DNA of 64,000 nt. Source: an uncultured Flavobacteriales bacterium. Lineage in GTDB: Bacteria; Bacteroidota; Bacteroidia; Flavobacteriales; Weeksellaceae. The notes beneath the pieces were generated by a model. That model was given only the letters and a program-made list of their open reading frames with translations, did not search any database and was not told the origin of the DNA. The stretch is from positions 1-64,000 of the forward strand of contig CALJKL010000029.1 in NCBI GenBank assembly GCA_937973555.1, in the 5' to 3' direction. The position numbers and the translations under genes were made by a program. Numbering within the stretch: position 1 is the stretch's first letter; each line of letters opens with the position of its first letter. Of the stretch, positions 1 to 8,638 are shown piece after piece.

Positions 1-157
1 TTCTATTAATATCATAGATAGAAAATACAAGGATTGAATTAATTGTTTTTAGTAATTGTGTTGTATGAGTAAATTTATTAATTTTGGTATTGCCAAACTT
101 TATGAAGAAAGTATTTTTTATTCGAAACTTAATTTAACTCAATAAAAAATATTTACA

Positions 158-3031
158 ATGGCAGACCTTATCAGCAAAACAGATGTGTTTAAGTTCGTTG
201 CACTTAGACCCCCAGTTTCTATTGACAAAAAAAAATTAGAAACAAATTTTATTGCAGACATTAGAGTTCCTGAACAGACCCCTGTTGGGAGATTAGTAAA
301 AGAGATTGGAAAAAAAGATGGCGCCCTCGTTTATAATAGGGTAAAAGAATTTGTAAAGGCCAACAAATACGAAATTAACTATCCCGAAAATGAAGCCGAA
401 ATAGATTTCAAAAAAATCTATGATATCGCCGCTTCACCCAAAGAGAATTTTAAAATAGATGAATATAGAAAAGATATTGAAAATCTTTTGGATGCTAAAA
501 TCGAGAAATTTTTAGACAAAAATCAAAAGATATTAGATGGTATTTGGGATAGGTACTACGCTTTCTATATTCTGGCCAGAACAGAAAATCAAAATCTTGA
601 TGTTTTGACAAGAAATCTAAGGGTTTTTCATGTATTGAAAAACATCCCTCTGTTAAAGAATACAGATGCCGCTATATACCAAAACCTTCTTATAGCAAAA
701 CCTCTTGTCTCTGCGCTTTTTACAGATTTACCTTTGCCCACAGTAAAGAATGAACAGCCAAAAGCTGAAAAACCCAATCCAGAAAAGATAAGAGAATATA
801 AAAATCTTTGGAATGATTTGGTGAATACCAATAGGGCGATAGAAGAGATTAAAAATCTTAAGTTTGATTCTAAAATAGTGACGGACACTACCAATATTAC
901 CAATCCAAACCGTAAAACAGGTATAGAAACAAAAAGTAAACTGACTTCAGTTCATAATTTGGCTTCCATCAGCAAAAAAGGTTTGGAAGGATTAAATACC
1001 AATACCAAATCTATTCTCAAAGAACTCAATATTTCAGAAAATTTCCAGATTTCTGAGCCTATTGCTCAATTGCAGGATAAATTTCAGCAGCTGTATAATT
1101 CTGCTTCTGCCATCACAGATGAAGAATTTTTAAAAGCAATGCCAATGGAAGCCAAATCCATTTCCGGATTGGCAACATTTTGGGGTAAAGTAGAGTACAA
1201 ACCTTTGATACCTTTTATCCCAAAAACCAATATCAGAAGCCTCATAAAACCGCTGGGAATAGGCGATCTAAAGGTGGTAAAACAGACGATTAAAAAATAT
1301 GCAACCGGTGAAGTGGCCCATATAGAAAATGTACTTAGAGGAGAGAGCAAAGAAAGAGACCATAGGGTATTAGACCGTACCGAAGACATTTTTACCTTTA
1401 CCAATGAGACAGAAGAAGAAACGACTAAAGATACCCAAACCACAGACCGCTTCGAATTAAAAAAAGAAAGCGAAAATACTGTTCAAGAACAAATGAGCGT
1501 TCAGGCAGGGGTCACTGTTTCTGGATCTTATGGAGTGGTAACCTTTGGGGCACATGGTGATTTTGCGTACAGCACTTCTTCTACAGAATCCTCTAAAAAT
1601 TCATCCAATTTTGCAAGAGAGGTAGTGGATAAGTCGGTTTCTAAAATCCAAAAAAGAACAAAAGAAGAAAGAACAACCAAGAAACTTCATGAAGTAGAAG
1701 AAATCAATAAACACGGCATAGACAATAGTAAAAATCCTGACCATACTACGGGCATTTACCGTTGGGTAGACAAATATTATGAGGCACAAATCTATAATTA
1801 TGGCAAAAGAATGATGTTTGAATTTATCATTCCAGAGCCTGCTGCTTTTTATGCATACGCCCAAACCCATAAACCGAAAAAAAATATCATTCCTCCAAAA
1901 ACATTACCCACTTATTTAACCCACAAAAACATTACAGAATACAATTACCAAGATTTTATTAGAGATTACAATATTCAGGGGCTTACTCCGCCGCCACCAA
2001 TGTTTAAAACGGTTTCTATTGTTTTATCTTCTGATGCACAAATACAAAACGGTACAGCACTTTCTAAAAGCAGTAAAGAGCTCATTGTTCCAGAAGGATA
2101 TGTGTTTAACAATTGTAGTTTTAGCCTTTCTACCATCTATGAAAATTATCCACAAATGAAATTTTCTATAGGTGCTAATGATTTAGGATGGGCCACATTA
2201 ACCAATACATCTGCTAAAAAAAGATGGGATTTCCAAGCTGGTGGAATCAGTGGGTATGATGGCATTATACCTGTTTCTATTAATTGTTATGACATCAATT
2301 CTTTTTTTATAAACGTTACCGTAAACTGCATTAGAACTGCTGCCAAATATGAACAATGGCAGATACAGGCTTTTGAAAAAATAATGGCCGCCTATAAGGC
2401 TTTACAAATGGATTATGAACAGAAAGTAGCGGCACAAGAAACCATACAAGGAATTGCCATCCAAGGACAAAATCCTAGAACCAACAGAGAAATAGAAAAG
2501 ACAGAACTCAAAAAACAGTGCATTAAAATGTTGATGGATACCTATCTTTTTGGTTCATTTGATGCACTAAAAGATCCTGGAATAGGATACCCGGACTTTG
2601 ATATTTTTGATGCCTTCGAAGAAGGAAAAATCATCCAGTTCTTTGAACAGGCCTTTGAATGGGAAAATTTGATTTATCTTTTCTATCCTTATTTTTGGGC
2701 AAGAAAAAACCAGTGGGTCAATAAATCTAACACTTATGATACCGACCCATTGTTTACCAAATTTTTACAGGCAGGTTCATCCAGAGTGGTAATGCCTGTG
2801 CATCCTGCATACAATGATGCTGTAATGTATTTTCTAGAAAACAACGGAGCCATTTGGAAAGGGGGCGAACCGCCAAGACTTAATGACCCATTATATATCT
2901 CTTTGGCAGATGAACTCAGAAACCAAACCGATGATTTGGCAGGGGCTCTACCAGAAGGGGACCCTTGGGAAGTAGTATTGCCAACAACTTTGGTGTATCT
3001 GCAAAATGATTCTGTATTGCCAACCTTTTAA
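158..3031 (+). CDS. Large uncharacterised protein (957 aa)
   Basis: I do not recognise a named family. The protein has no signal peptide and no membrane segment. Residues about 380-530 are highly charged and probably coiled-coil, enclosing a Gly/Val-rich patch at about 447-470 (SGSYGVVTFGAHGDFAY). A distinctive block follows at about 535-570, YRWVDKYYEAQIYNYGKR then FEFIIPEPAAF. The C-terminus has an aromatic region and a block around 869-905 with VVMPVHPAYNDAVMYFLE. The ATG at 158 is preceded by about 150 bases of A/T-rich DNA without a clear promoter. The next gene starts 10 bases after the stop, so the two are probably co-transcribed. I have a vague memory of similar long proteins in several bacterial phyla but cannot name one; a structural or secretion-related role would be a guess. 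Confidence 0.85.
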   Translation: MADLISKTDVFKFVALRPPVSIDKKKLETNFIADIRVPEQTPVGRLVKEIGKKDGALVYNRVKEFVKANKYEINYPENEAEIDFKKIYDIAASPKENFKIDEYRKDIENLLDAKIEKFLDKNQKILDGIWDRYYAFYILARTENQNLDVLTRNLRVFHVLKNIPLLKNTDAAIYQNLLIAKPLVSALFTDLPLPTVKNEQPKAEKPNPEKIREYKNLWNDLVNTNRAIEEIKNLKFDSKIVTDTTNITNPNRKTGIETKSKLTSVHNLASISKKGLEGLNTNTKSILKELNISENFQISEPIAQLQDKFQQLYNSASAITDEEFLKAMPMEAKSISGLATFWGKVEYKPLIPFIPKTNIRSLIKPLGIGDLKVVKQTIKKYATGEVAHIENVLRGESKERDHRVLDRTEDIFTFTNETEEETTKDTQTTDRFELKKESENTVQEQMSVQAGVTVSGSYGVVTFGAHGDFAYSTSSTESSKNSSNFAREVVDKSVSKIQKRTKEERTTKKLHEVEEINKHGIDNSKNPDHTTGIYRWVDKYYEAQIYNYGKRMMFEFIIPEPAAFYAYAQTHKPKKNIIPPKTLPTYLTHKNITEYNYQDFIRDYNIQGLTPPPPMFKTVSIVLSSDAQIQNGTALSKSSKELIVPEGYVFNNCSFSLSTIYENYPQMKFSIGANDLGWATLTNTSAKKRWDFQAGGISGYDGIIPVSINCYDINSFFINVTVNCIRTAAKYEQWQIQAFEKIMAAYKALQMDYEQKVAAQETIQGIAIQGQNPRTNREIEKTELKKQCIKMLMDTYLFGSFDALKDPGIGYPDFDIFDAFEEGKIIQFFEQAFEWENLIYLFYPYFWARKNQWVNKSNTYDTDPLFTKFLQAGSSRVVMPVHPAYNDAVMYFLENNGAIWKGGEPPRLNDPLYISLADELRNQTDDLAGALPEGDPWEVVLPTTLVYLQNDSVLPTF

Positions 3032-3041
3032 GCCGTAAAAT

Positions 3042-3878
3042 ATGGAAATTAACAGTCCTCCTTTAAGTTCTAAATTAGATTGGCTGCTGTATGATAGGCA
3101 ACAATATATTAAGTTGTCCTTTGAGACTTCGCCTCCATGGCCGGCACCATTAATAAACCAAAATTCTTTTTGCAATGCTTGTTTAGAAATCACAAAGGAA
3201 AGAAAGCATTCAGAATTTAGTTTGGTGAGGCAGAGAAATGCTTATTATGATTTTATGTCTTATGTTTTCGAATACTCTTCTTTGCCCAGTAAAAAATGCA
3301 AGGACATTAAGTTTTTTCATGCTACAACGGTGGTTACCACCTGGGCGGCTTTGGGAGCGGTAGAAGGCATTGCTAGTTCTATGGTGTTGAGCAAAGATAC
3401 CATCAGCCTTTTATCTGAAGTAAATAGGCTGTTGTTTTCAGAAAATATGTATGTGATATTTTGTTTGCTTTTTGCCAAAGACTACAATTTTCCTTTCGAG
3501 TTTATCAATAACAATCCTTGTGTGGTAAATCCTAAGGAAATAGACAGTTTTAAGTTTGATATCCAAATGGTGCATTTTGAGCAGTCTATTGTAAGGGATT
3601 ATATTACCTCTCACAAAGACCGCTTTACTACTGCCGTTATTGCCGAAATTAATGATACACTTAATCCTTCTGGAGCCGTGATGTCTTTGGTTTCTAAAAT
3701 AACTGGGGGCATATCCAGAGCTGCTATGAAAATGGCAAAAGATGCATTGGGCGTATCAGATTTAGATTTTTTGAATTACAGACACCGCACAGCAATTGGA
3801 TTTGCAACGGTTCATATATTTCATAAAAAGACAGGCGATTATAATAATTTTTTAAAATCCATTGGTTATATCCAGTAG
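3042..3878 (+). CDS. Uncharacterised protein (278 aa), partner of the upstream large protein
   Basis: No family is recognised. The start is the ATG 10 bases after the upstream stop, which suggests translational coupling. No signal peptide is visible. Residues about 88-150 are hydrophobic and mixed (TWAALGAVEGIASSMVL and YVIFCLLFAKDY), but not clean enough to call membrane helices. The C-terminal part holds an Ala/Gly-rich stretch (GISRAAMKMAKDALGV) followed by an aromatic/basic end. A strong bidirectional terminator closes the transcript. Because it forms an operon with the 957-aa protein, it is likely to work with it; chaperone, immunity or structural roles are all possible and none is shown. 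Confidence 0.8.
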   Translation: MEINSPPLSSKLDWLLYDRQQYIKLSFETSPPWPAPLINQNSFCNACLEITKERKHSEFSLVRQRNAYYDFMSYVFEYSSLPSKKCKDIKFFHATTVVTTWAALGAVEGIASSMVLSKDTISLLSEVNRLLFSENMYVIFCLLFAKDYNFPFEFINNNPCVVNPKEIDSFKFDIQMVHFEQSIVRDYITSHKDRFTTAVIAEINDTLNPSGAVMSLVSKITGGISRAAMKMAKDALGVSDLDFLNYRHRTAIGFATVHIFHKKTGDYNNFLKSIGYIQ

Positions 3879-3887
3879 AATCCAACA

Positions 3888-3919
3888 AAAAATCCTGAAA
3901 ATATTTTCAGGATTTTTTT
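3888..3919. terminator. Bidirectional intrinsic terminator
   Basis: A perfect 12-bp inverted repeat, AATCCTGAAAAT / ATTTTCAGGATT at 3891-3914, is flanked by A-runs and T-runs. It separates two convergent genes and can serve both. Confidence 0.85.
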
Positions 3920-3937
3920 ATTTGTATGAAGGTTTAA

Positions 3938-4591
3938 TTAAACCAGTTTTTTAGAATCAGCAATAAACTGAGCCAAACCATTATCCGTTAAAGGATGCTT
4001 TAACAAAGATAAAATAGGACCCAAAGGAGAAGTAATAACATCTGCACCAATTTTTGCACAATTGATGATGTGCATAGAATGTCTTATAGATGCCGCTAAG
4101 ATTTCTGTTTTATACCCGTAATTGTCAAAAATAATTCTGATTTCCTCAATCAAGTTTAGTCCGTCTGTAGAAACATCGTCTAATCTTCCTAAGAAAGGAG
4201 ATACATAGGTAGCCCCAGCTTTAGCAGCCAACAAAGCCTGTCCTGCAGAAAAGATAAGAGTACAATTGGTTTTGATACCCTTGTTGCTGAAATATTTTAA
4301 AGCCTTGATTCCGTCTTTAATCATCGGGATTTTCACTACAATATTTGGATGAATAGCAGCCAACTCTTCTCCCTCTTTAATCATTTCTTCATAAGTGGTA
4401 GACAATACTTCCGCAGAAATGTCGCCGTCAGCAATCTCACAAATTGTTTTATAGTGGTTTTTGATAGCGTCTGCGCCTACAATTCCTTCTTTTGCCATCA
4501 AAGATGGATTGGTAGTTACACCATCTAAAATCCCTAAATCTTGTGCCTCTCTGATTTGATCTAGATTAGCGGTATCAATAAAAAATTTCAT
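3938..4591 (-). CDS. Transaldolase-like / fructose-6-phosphate aldolase family enzyme
   Basis: A small (217 aa) class I aldolase of the TalC/Fsa type. The family either transfers dihydroxyacetone units (transaldolase, pentose phosphate pathway) or cleaves fructose 6-phosphate. The opening MKFFIDTANLDQIREA, the GVTTNPSL motif and the Schiff-base lysine Lys87 in VVKIPM are all present, as is SPFLGRLDD. Length and motifs match the short transaldolase subfamily; in Bacteroidota this form is usually annotated fructose-6-phosphate aldolase or transaldolase, and sequence alone does not decide. It is a single-gene unit with a TATCTTTG -7 element on the minus strand just upstream, and it ends at the terminator shared with the convergent neighbour. 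Confidence 0.93.
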   Translation of the reverse strand: MKFFIDTANLDQIREAQDLGILDGVTTNPSLMAKEGIVGADAIKNHYKTICEIADGDISAEVLSTTYEEMIKEGEELAAIHPNIVVKIPMIKDGIKALKYFSNKGIKTNCTLIFSAGQALLAAKAGATYVSPFLGRLDDVSTDGLNLIEEIRIIFDNYGYKTEILAASIRHSMHIINCAKIGADVITSPLGPILSLLKHPLTDNGLAQFIADSKKLV

Positions 4592-4608
4592 GTTTTAAAT
4601 ATTTTCCA

Positions 4609-4616
4609 CAAAGATA
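4609..4616 (-). promoter_or_regulatory. -7 element for the transaldolase-like gene
   Basis: The minus strand reads TATCTTTG, a match to the Bacteroidota sigma-A -7 consensus TAnnTTTG, 18 bases upstream of the ATG. I see no well-spaced -33 element. Confidence 0.6.
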
Positions 4617-4716
4617 AAAATAAATGGTGCAAGTAAAAAGTAAAAAGGATTGAATTGTTAATTTGAATATCAACGATGTATGATGCTCTTAGTCTCAACC
4701 TTAACCTAAAATTCCG

Positions 4717-4724
4717 TATCTTTG
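4717..4724 (+). promoter_or_regulatory. -7 element for the pseudouridine synthase gene
   Basis: TATCTTTG matches TAnnTTTG exactly. It lies 15 bases upstream of the ATG at 4740, giving a very short leader. This argues that the upstream in-frame TTG at 4722, inside the promoter, is not the start. Confidence 0.65.
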
Positions 4725-4739
4725 CAAAAAATTACAGCA

Positions 4740-5846
4740 ATGAGCAGAGACAACAGCAAACCTTCCAACAGAGGGAAATCTACAAGAAACGAAGCAGGAA
4801 AAAGAAGTTCTGCCGGTTCTCGCGGCTCTAAACCTGCAGCAAGAGGTCCAAAATCTGAATCTACTTTTGGCAAAAAGAAAACTGTAAGAGGGGTGAAGAC
4901 TTCTTTTACAGAACCAAAAGAAGAAAGGCTTTTCAGCAAAAAGGAATTTAAGCCTTATGATACTCCAGAAAAGAAGTTTTCTAAAGCAGGTAAATCGTTT
5001 GATTCTAGAGACAAATACGAAAAAGGGGATTTAAAATTTGGTAAAAAGCCTTTTAATAAATTTGAAAAAGACGAAGACAAAGCCAAATCATTTGTGCAGA
5101 GAAGACGTCTGGAAAAACTTAAAAACACTGAACACAAAGAGACGATTCGTCTTAATAAATACATTGCCAATTCTGGTATCTGTAGTCGTAGAGAAGCAGA
5201 TGAATTGATTGTGCAAGGATTGGTAGAAGTCAACGGAAAAGTGGTAACAGAAATGGGCTACCAGGTTCAGAAAACAGACCGCGTGGTTTTTGATGGACAA
5301 GGCATTACGCCAGAAAAGCCGGTTTACGTTTTATTAAATAAACCAAAAGGTTATATTTCTACTACCAAAGATGAGAAGGCTAGGAAAACTGTAATGGATT
5401 TGGTGGCTAATGCATCGCCTTATAGAGTTTTTCCGGTAGGTAGATTAGATAGAAGTACCACAGGGGTTATCCTTTTGACCAATGATGGTCATTTGACCAA
5501 AAAATTGACGCATCCATCTTTCAGCATGAAAAAAATCTATCATGTTACTTTAGATAGAAAATTAGACAGAGCAGATTTGAATGCAATTGCGGACGGGATA
5601 AGATTAGAAGAAGGAGTAGCAGAAGTAGATAGCATCTCTTACATAGAAGGAAAACCTAAAAATGAAGTGGGAATAGAAATCCATATCGGGTGGAACAGAG
5701 TGGTGAGACGTATCTTCCAGAAAATGGGTTACGAAGTAGAAGCCTTAGACAGAGTAATGTTTGCGGGATTGACCAAGAAAAACATCAAACGTGGACACTG
5801 GAGAATCCTTACAGAACTAGAAGTGAATAACCTGAAAATGTTATAA
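4740..5846 (+). CDS. rluB: 23S rRNA pseudouridine synthase, RluB/RsuA family, with long basic N-terminal tail
   Basis: This enzyme isomerises uridine to pseudouridine in rRNA. The first ~130 residues are a Lys/Arg/Ser-rich low-complexity tail, probably disordered and RNA-binding. An S4 domain follows (IRLNKYIANSGICSRREADELI), then the RsuA/RluB catalytic domain with YVLLNKPKGYISTT and GRLDRSTTGVILLTNDG, whose Asp is the catalytic residue. The C-terminal GWNRVVRRIFQKMGYEV is also typical. RluB (U2605) is favoured over RsuA because long charged tails and this motif spacing are usual for RluB in Bacteroidota; RluE/F are less likely. The ATG at 4740 is chosen because an upstream TTG lies within the promoter. 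The gene is monocistronic, with a terminator directly after it. Confidence 0.9.
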   Translation: MSRDNSKPSNRGKSTRNEAGKRSSAGSRGSKPAARGPKSESTFGKKKTVRGVKTSFTEPKEERLFSKKEFKPYDTPEKKFSKAGKSFDSRDKYEKGDLKFGKKPFNKFEKDEDKAKSFVQRRRLEKLKNTEHKETIRLNKYIANSGICSRREADELIVQGLVEVNGKVVTEMGYQVQKTDRVVFDGQGITPEKPVYVLLNKPKGYISTTKDEKARKTVMDLVANASPYRVFPVGRLDRSTTGVILLTNDGHLTKKLTHPSFSMKKIYHVTLDRKLDRADLNAIADGIRLEEGVAEVDSISYIEGKPKNEVGIEIHIGWNRVVRRIFQKMGYEVEALDRVMFAGLTKKNIKRGHWRILTELEVNNLKML

Positions 5847-5850
5847 ATAC

Positions 5851-5876
5851 AAGAGTGCCAAAAGCACTCTTTTTTA
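5851..5876 (+). terminator. Intrinsic terminator after rluB
   Basis: AAGAGTGC / GCACTCTT hairpin with a 5-base loop, followed by a T-run. Confidence 0.85.
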
Positions 5877-5892
5877 TTTGTGTTTTTTAAAG

Positions 5893-5900
5893 TAATTTTG
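5893..5900 (+). promoter_or_regulatory. -7 element for ytxJ
   Basis: TAATTTTG matches TAnnTTTG, 12 bases before the ATG at 5913. It lies inside the possible GTG extension that begins at 5880 and so supports the shorter start. Confidence 0.55.
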
Positions 5901-5912
5901 AGAAAAAAAGAA

Positions 5913-6299
5913 ATGAGTTTTTTTAACAATCTATTTGGAAGTGATACCAATGAACTCAACAGCATTTGGAAAGTAATAAACTCTGGGGAAGCCCTGGCAG
6001 CAGCCAAGGCAATGTCTAAGGAAAAATCTGTAGTTATTTTTAAACATTCTACCAGATGCATCATCAGCAAAACGGTGTTAAGGAATTTTGAAAATGAAAT
6101 GGAGTCAACGGCCAATCTGCCTTTCGAAACTTATTTCCTTGATTTGTTAAACCATAGGGATATTTCTAATCAAATTGCCGAAGATTTTGGAGTAACCCAC
6201 CAAAGTCCTCAAGCCCTATTGATAAAAGACGAAAAAGCAGTTTATGATATGTCTCATGATGGTATTTCTCTGGAAACCATTTTAAAATACATTGGTTAA
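5913..6299 (+). CDS. ytxJ: Monothiol bacilliredoxin YtxJ (bacillithiol system)
   Basis: A small thioredoxin-fold cytoplasmic protein (128 aa) that removes bacillithiol from S-bacillithiolated proteins. The family signature around the single redox cysteine reads FKHSTRCIIS, with Cys49; many relatives have TRCPIS. The C-terminal HQSPQALLI and VYDMSHDGIS match the thioredoxin cis-Pro/sheet region and the usual ASHxxI end. The start is set at the ATG at 5913 because a -7 promoter lies upstream of it. The Crp-type regulator starts 2 bases after the stop, so the two form an operon. The gene implies that bacillithiol is the low-molecular-weight thiol here. Confidence 0.88.
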   Translation: MSFFNNLFGSDTNELNSIWKVINSGEALAAAKAMSKEKSVVIFKHSTRCIISKTVLRNFENEMESTANLPFETYFLDLLNHRDISNQIAEDFGVTHQSPQALLIKDEKAVYDMSHDGISLETILKYIG

Positions 6300-6301
6300 A
6301 A

Positions 6302-6880
6302 ATGGAAAATTTTCAGATACAAATTTCTAATCTTCTTGAGGTTCCTGTTTCTGCGGTAGAGTTATGTGCCGAAAAAATAAAGATTAAAAAAATTCAAAAG
6401 GGGCAATTTTTATTGAATGAGGGAGAAATCTGTAATGATACTTTTTTTGTGAATAAGGGGCTGCTGAGAATGTACAATATTGATAAAAACGGTAAAGAGC
6501 ATATTCTTCATTTTGCGCCAGAAAATTGGATTTTGGTTGATAGAAGTAGTTTATATCTTAACCAGCCTTCAGATTATTATATAGATGCGGTAGAAGATTC
6601 TGAAGTTTTGGTGCTATCGCCAGAATATTTTGACTTTATTGGTGAAAAGCAACCCTCTGCTATTGCAAGACAAAATACCTTATTACATCTCCATATCAAC
6701 AGTTTGCAAAAAAGAATTACCCAGTTGTTGGGTGCAACGGCAGAAGAGAGATATCTCGATTTTCTAAAAACTTATCCCAATATCTTTGAAAGGGTACCAC
6801 AATGGATGGTGGCTTCTTATTTGGGAATTACGCCAGAAAGTTTGAGCAGGGTAAGAAAAGAATTGGTGAAAAAGAAATAA
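6302..6880 (+). CDS. Crp/Fnr-family transcriptional regulator
   Basis: The N-terminal cyclic-nucleotide-binding beta-barrel (about residues 25-115) has KKIQKGQFLLNEGEICNDTFFVNKGLLRMY and HFAPENWILVD. The C-terminal helix-turn-helix reads VASYLGITPESLSRVRKEL at about 168-188. Length (192 aa) is typical. No iron-sulfur cysteine cluster is present, so it is not an Fnr-type oxygen sensor, and the cAMP-contact residues of Crp are not clear. It is coupled to ytxJ, with a 2-base gap, which suggests a redox or stress response, but the ligand and targets cannot be read from the sequence. Confidence 0.9.
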   Translation: MENFQIQISNLLEVPVSAVELCAEKIKIKKIQKGQFLLNEGEICNDTFFVNKGLLRMYNIDKNGKEHILHFAPENWILVDRSSLYLNQPSDYYIDAVEDSEVLVLSPEYFDFIGEKQPSAIARQNTLLHLHINSLQKRITQLLGATAEERYLDFLKTYPNIFERVPQWMVASYLGITPESLSRVRKELVKKK

Positions 6881-6911
6881 TTTTATTAATTTTATAAGAA
6901 AATAAATCCAA

Positions 6912-7175
6912 ATGGAATTTTCTGAAATTATAAAAGGATTTAAAGCCAAAGAAGGCGGTAAAAGAGTTGGTCAAATAGATTTTAACATTCATGATGGTGT
7001 GATGAGAATCACCCATACAGAAGTGGATGAAAATCACCAAGGAAAAGGTATTGCTACAGAATTGGTCCTAAGAGCGGTGGCATATGCCAGATTGAGAGAT
7101 CTAAAAGTGCTGCCCCTTTGTGCGGTAGCAGCACATGTTTTAAAGAAAGAAGAATTTAGTGATATTCTTGCCTAA
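6912..7175 (+). CDS. Small GNAT-type N-acetyltransferase (YjdJ/NATD1-like)
   Basis: An 87-aa single-domain acetyltransferase fold. The acetyl-CoA loop motif appears as HQGKGIATELVLRAVAYAR (residues about 43-61), preceded by the acidic strand ITHTEVDE. A C-terminal LPLCAVAAHVLKK matches the family end, which in many relatives reads CPFVRxFLxxHPEY and is shortened here. The substrate of this mini-GNAT group is unknown. It lies 31 bases after the Crp-type gene and may share its transcript. Confidence 0.85.
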   Translation: MEFSEIIKGFKAKEGGKRVGQIDFNIHDGVMRITHTEVDENHQGKGIATELVLRAVAYARLRDLKVLPLCAVAAHVLKKEEFSDILA

Positions 7176-7181
7176 TTTGTT

Positions 7182-7838
7182 TTAAAAAGTCATCTCAGGA
7201 ACATCTTCTTTAATTACTAATTTTCCTGCTGTGGCGGTTTTAATTTCCTCTACAGTTACTCCCGGTGCTCTTTCTAGACAGTGAAAAGCTCCGTCTTTTA
7301 TTTCGTAAACACCTAATTCCGTTACTATTTTTTTTATGCATTTTACTCCTGTTAGAGGTAGAGTACATGCGGGTAAAAGTTTGCTTTCTCCATGTTTATT
7401 TACCTGCTGCATGGCCACAATAATGTTTTTGGCAGAGGCCACCAAATCCATTGCTCCTCCCATTCCTTTTACCAGTTTTCCAGGGATCTTCCAATTGGCA
7501 ATGTCTCCGTTTTCAGATACTTCCATGGCTCCCAAGATGGTTAAATCTACCTTTTGAGCCCTTATCATTCCAAAACTAGTGGCTCCATCAAAAATGGATG
7601 ATCCCTTCAGTAACGTTACGGTTTGTTTACCGGCATTGATAAGGTCTGCATCTTCCTCTCCATCAAATGGGAAAGGGCCCATTCCTAATATGCCGTTCTC
7701 TGACTGTAAAACCACATTAAATCCTTCAGGAATATAGTTGGCTACCAAAGTAGGAATGCCTATTCCCAAGTTTACATAGGTGTTGTCTTTTATTTCTTTT
7801 GCAATACGCATTGCAATTTGTTCTTTACTTAAAGCCAT
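7182..7838 (-). CDS. scoB: 3-oxoacid CoA-transferase, subunit B
   Basis: The beta subunit of succinyl-CoA:3-ketoacid CoA-transferase, which moves CoA from succinyl-CoA to acetoacetate (ketone-body and branched-chain use). The catalytic glutamate lies in VLQSENGILGMGP (Glu47). The early YVNLGIGIPTLVANY, the middle GGAMDLV and the late LTGVKCIKKIVTELGVYE are family hallmarks. Length (218 aa) is normal. It follows subunit A with a 4-base gap on the same strand. Confidence 0.95.
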   Translation of the reverse strand: MALSKEQIAMRIAKEIKDNTYVNLGIGIPTLVANYIPEGFNVVLQSENGILGMGPFPFDGEEDADLINAGKQTVTLLKGSSIFDGATSFGMIRAQKVDLTILGAMEVSENGDIANWKIPGKLVKGMGGAMDLVASAKNIIVAMQQVNKHGESKLLPACTLPLTGVKCIKKIVTELGVYEIKDGAFHCLERAPGVTVEEIKTATAGKLVIKEDVPEMTF

Positions 7839-7842
7839 TTTT

Positions 7843-8544
7843 TCAAATTTTAGGTCTTACCGTGCGTTGTTCTATTCTCTTTTCATAATGCTCTCCTTGG
7901 AAAATACGGTGTACATAGATTCCCGGAGTGTGGATTTGGTCTGGGTCTAGTTCGCCGGCTTCTACCAGTTCTTCTACTTCTGCAATGGTTATTTTTCCTG
8001 CCATCGCCATCATAGGGTTGAAATTTCTTGCGGTAGAGCGGTAGATGAGGTTTCCTGCGGTATCGCCTTTCCAGGCTTTTATGATGGCAAAATCAGAATC
8101 AAAAGCATATTCCATGAGGTAGTCTTTACCATTGAAATTTCTCACTTCTTTGCCTTCTGCCACTTCGGTACCTACACCAGCAGGCGTGAAGATGGCTGGC
8201 ATGCCATAGCCTGCTGCCATACAGCGTGTGGCTAGGGTGCCTTGTGGGATGAGTTCTACTTCTAGTTCTCCGGAAAGGAGTTGTCTCTCGAATTCTGCAT
8301 TTTCTCCTACATAGGAAGAAATCATCTTTTTAATTTGTTTTTTCTTTAAAAGAAGTCCCAGACCGAAATCATCTACCCCGGCATTGTTAGAAATGCAAGT
8401 AAGGTCTTTTACATTCATTTTTACCAGTTCGGCAATACAGTTTTCGGGAATTCCACAAAGTCCAAAACCGCCAAACATAACGGTCATTCCGTCTTGTATA
8501 TCACGGCAGGCTTCGGTTACGTTTTTTACTGTTTTATTGATCAT
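7843..8544 (-). CDS. scoA: 3-oxoacid CoA-transferase, subunit A
   Basis: The alpha subunit of the same CoA-transferase. The CoA-binding motif near the N-terminus reads GGFGLCGIPENCI. Further signatures are CISNNAGVDDFGLGLLL, the oxyanion-region PQGTLATRC and GVGTEVAEGKEVRNFNGKDYLMEYA. It is the first gene of a two-gene operon with subunit B. The upstream aminopeptidase is separated by a terminator, so scoAB is transcribed on its own. Confidence 0.95.
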   Translation of the reverse strand: MINKTVKNVTEACRDIQDGMTVMFGGFGLCGIPENCIAELVKMNVKDLTCISNNAGVDDFGLGLLLKKKQIKKMISSYVGENAEFERQLLSGELEVELIPQGTLATRCMAAGYGMPAIFTPAGVGTEVAEGKEVRNFNGKDYLMEYAFDSDFAIIKAWKGDTAGNLIYRSTARNFNPMMAMAGKITIAEVEELVEAGELDPDQIHTPGIYVHRIFQGEHYEKRIEQRTVRPKI

Positions 8545-8596
8545 AGTATCTTCAAAATTAATCTGTCCTAAATTACAATTTTTTTATTTCAAAATA

Positions 8597-8627
8597 AAAA
8601 CGCTTTCAAATATAATGAAAGCGTTAG
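8597..8627 (-). terminator. Intrinsic terminator for the M42 peptidase gene
   Basis: AACGCTTTCA (8599-8608) pairs perfectly with TGAAAGCGTT (8616-8625). The minus strand continues as a T-rich run, placing it just after the M42 peptidase stop codon. Confidence 0.8.
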
Positions 8628-8638
8628 TTATTAATGGG

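Noticed and set aside
3931..3944. 14-bp palindrome GGTTTAATTAAACC as a regulatory site
   Set aside because: It includes the stop codon of the transaldolase-like gene between convergent genes, where an operator is not expected; may be chance in A/T-rich DNA.
4722..4739. Upstream TTG start for the pseudouridine synthase
   Set aside because: The TTG is part of the TATCTTTG -7 element; the ATG at 4740 begins a plausible tail and lies downstream of the promoter.
5880..5912. GTG-started extension of YtxJ (11 extra residues)
   Set aside because: The extension overlaps a -7 promoter element, and family members begin near the MSFFxxLFG sequence.
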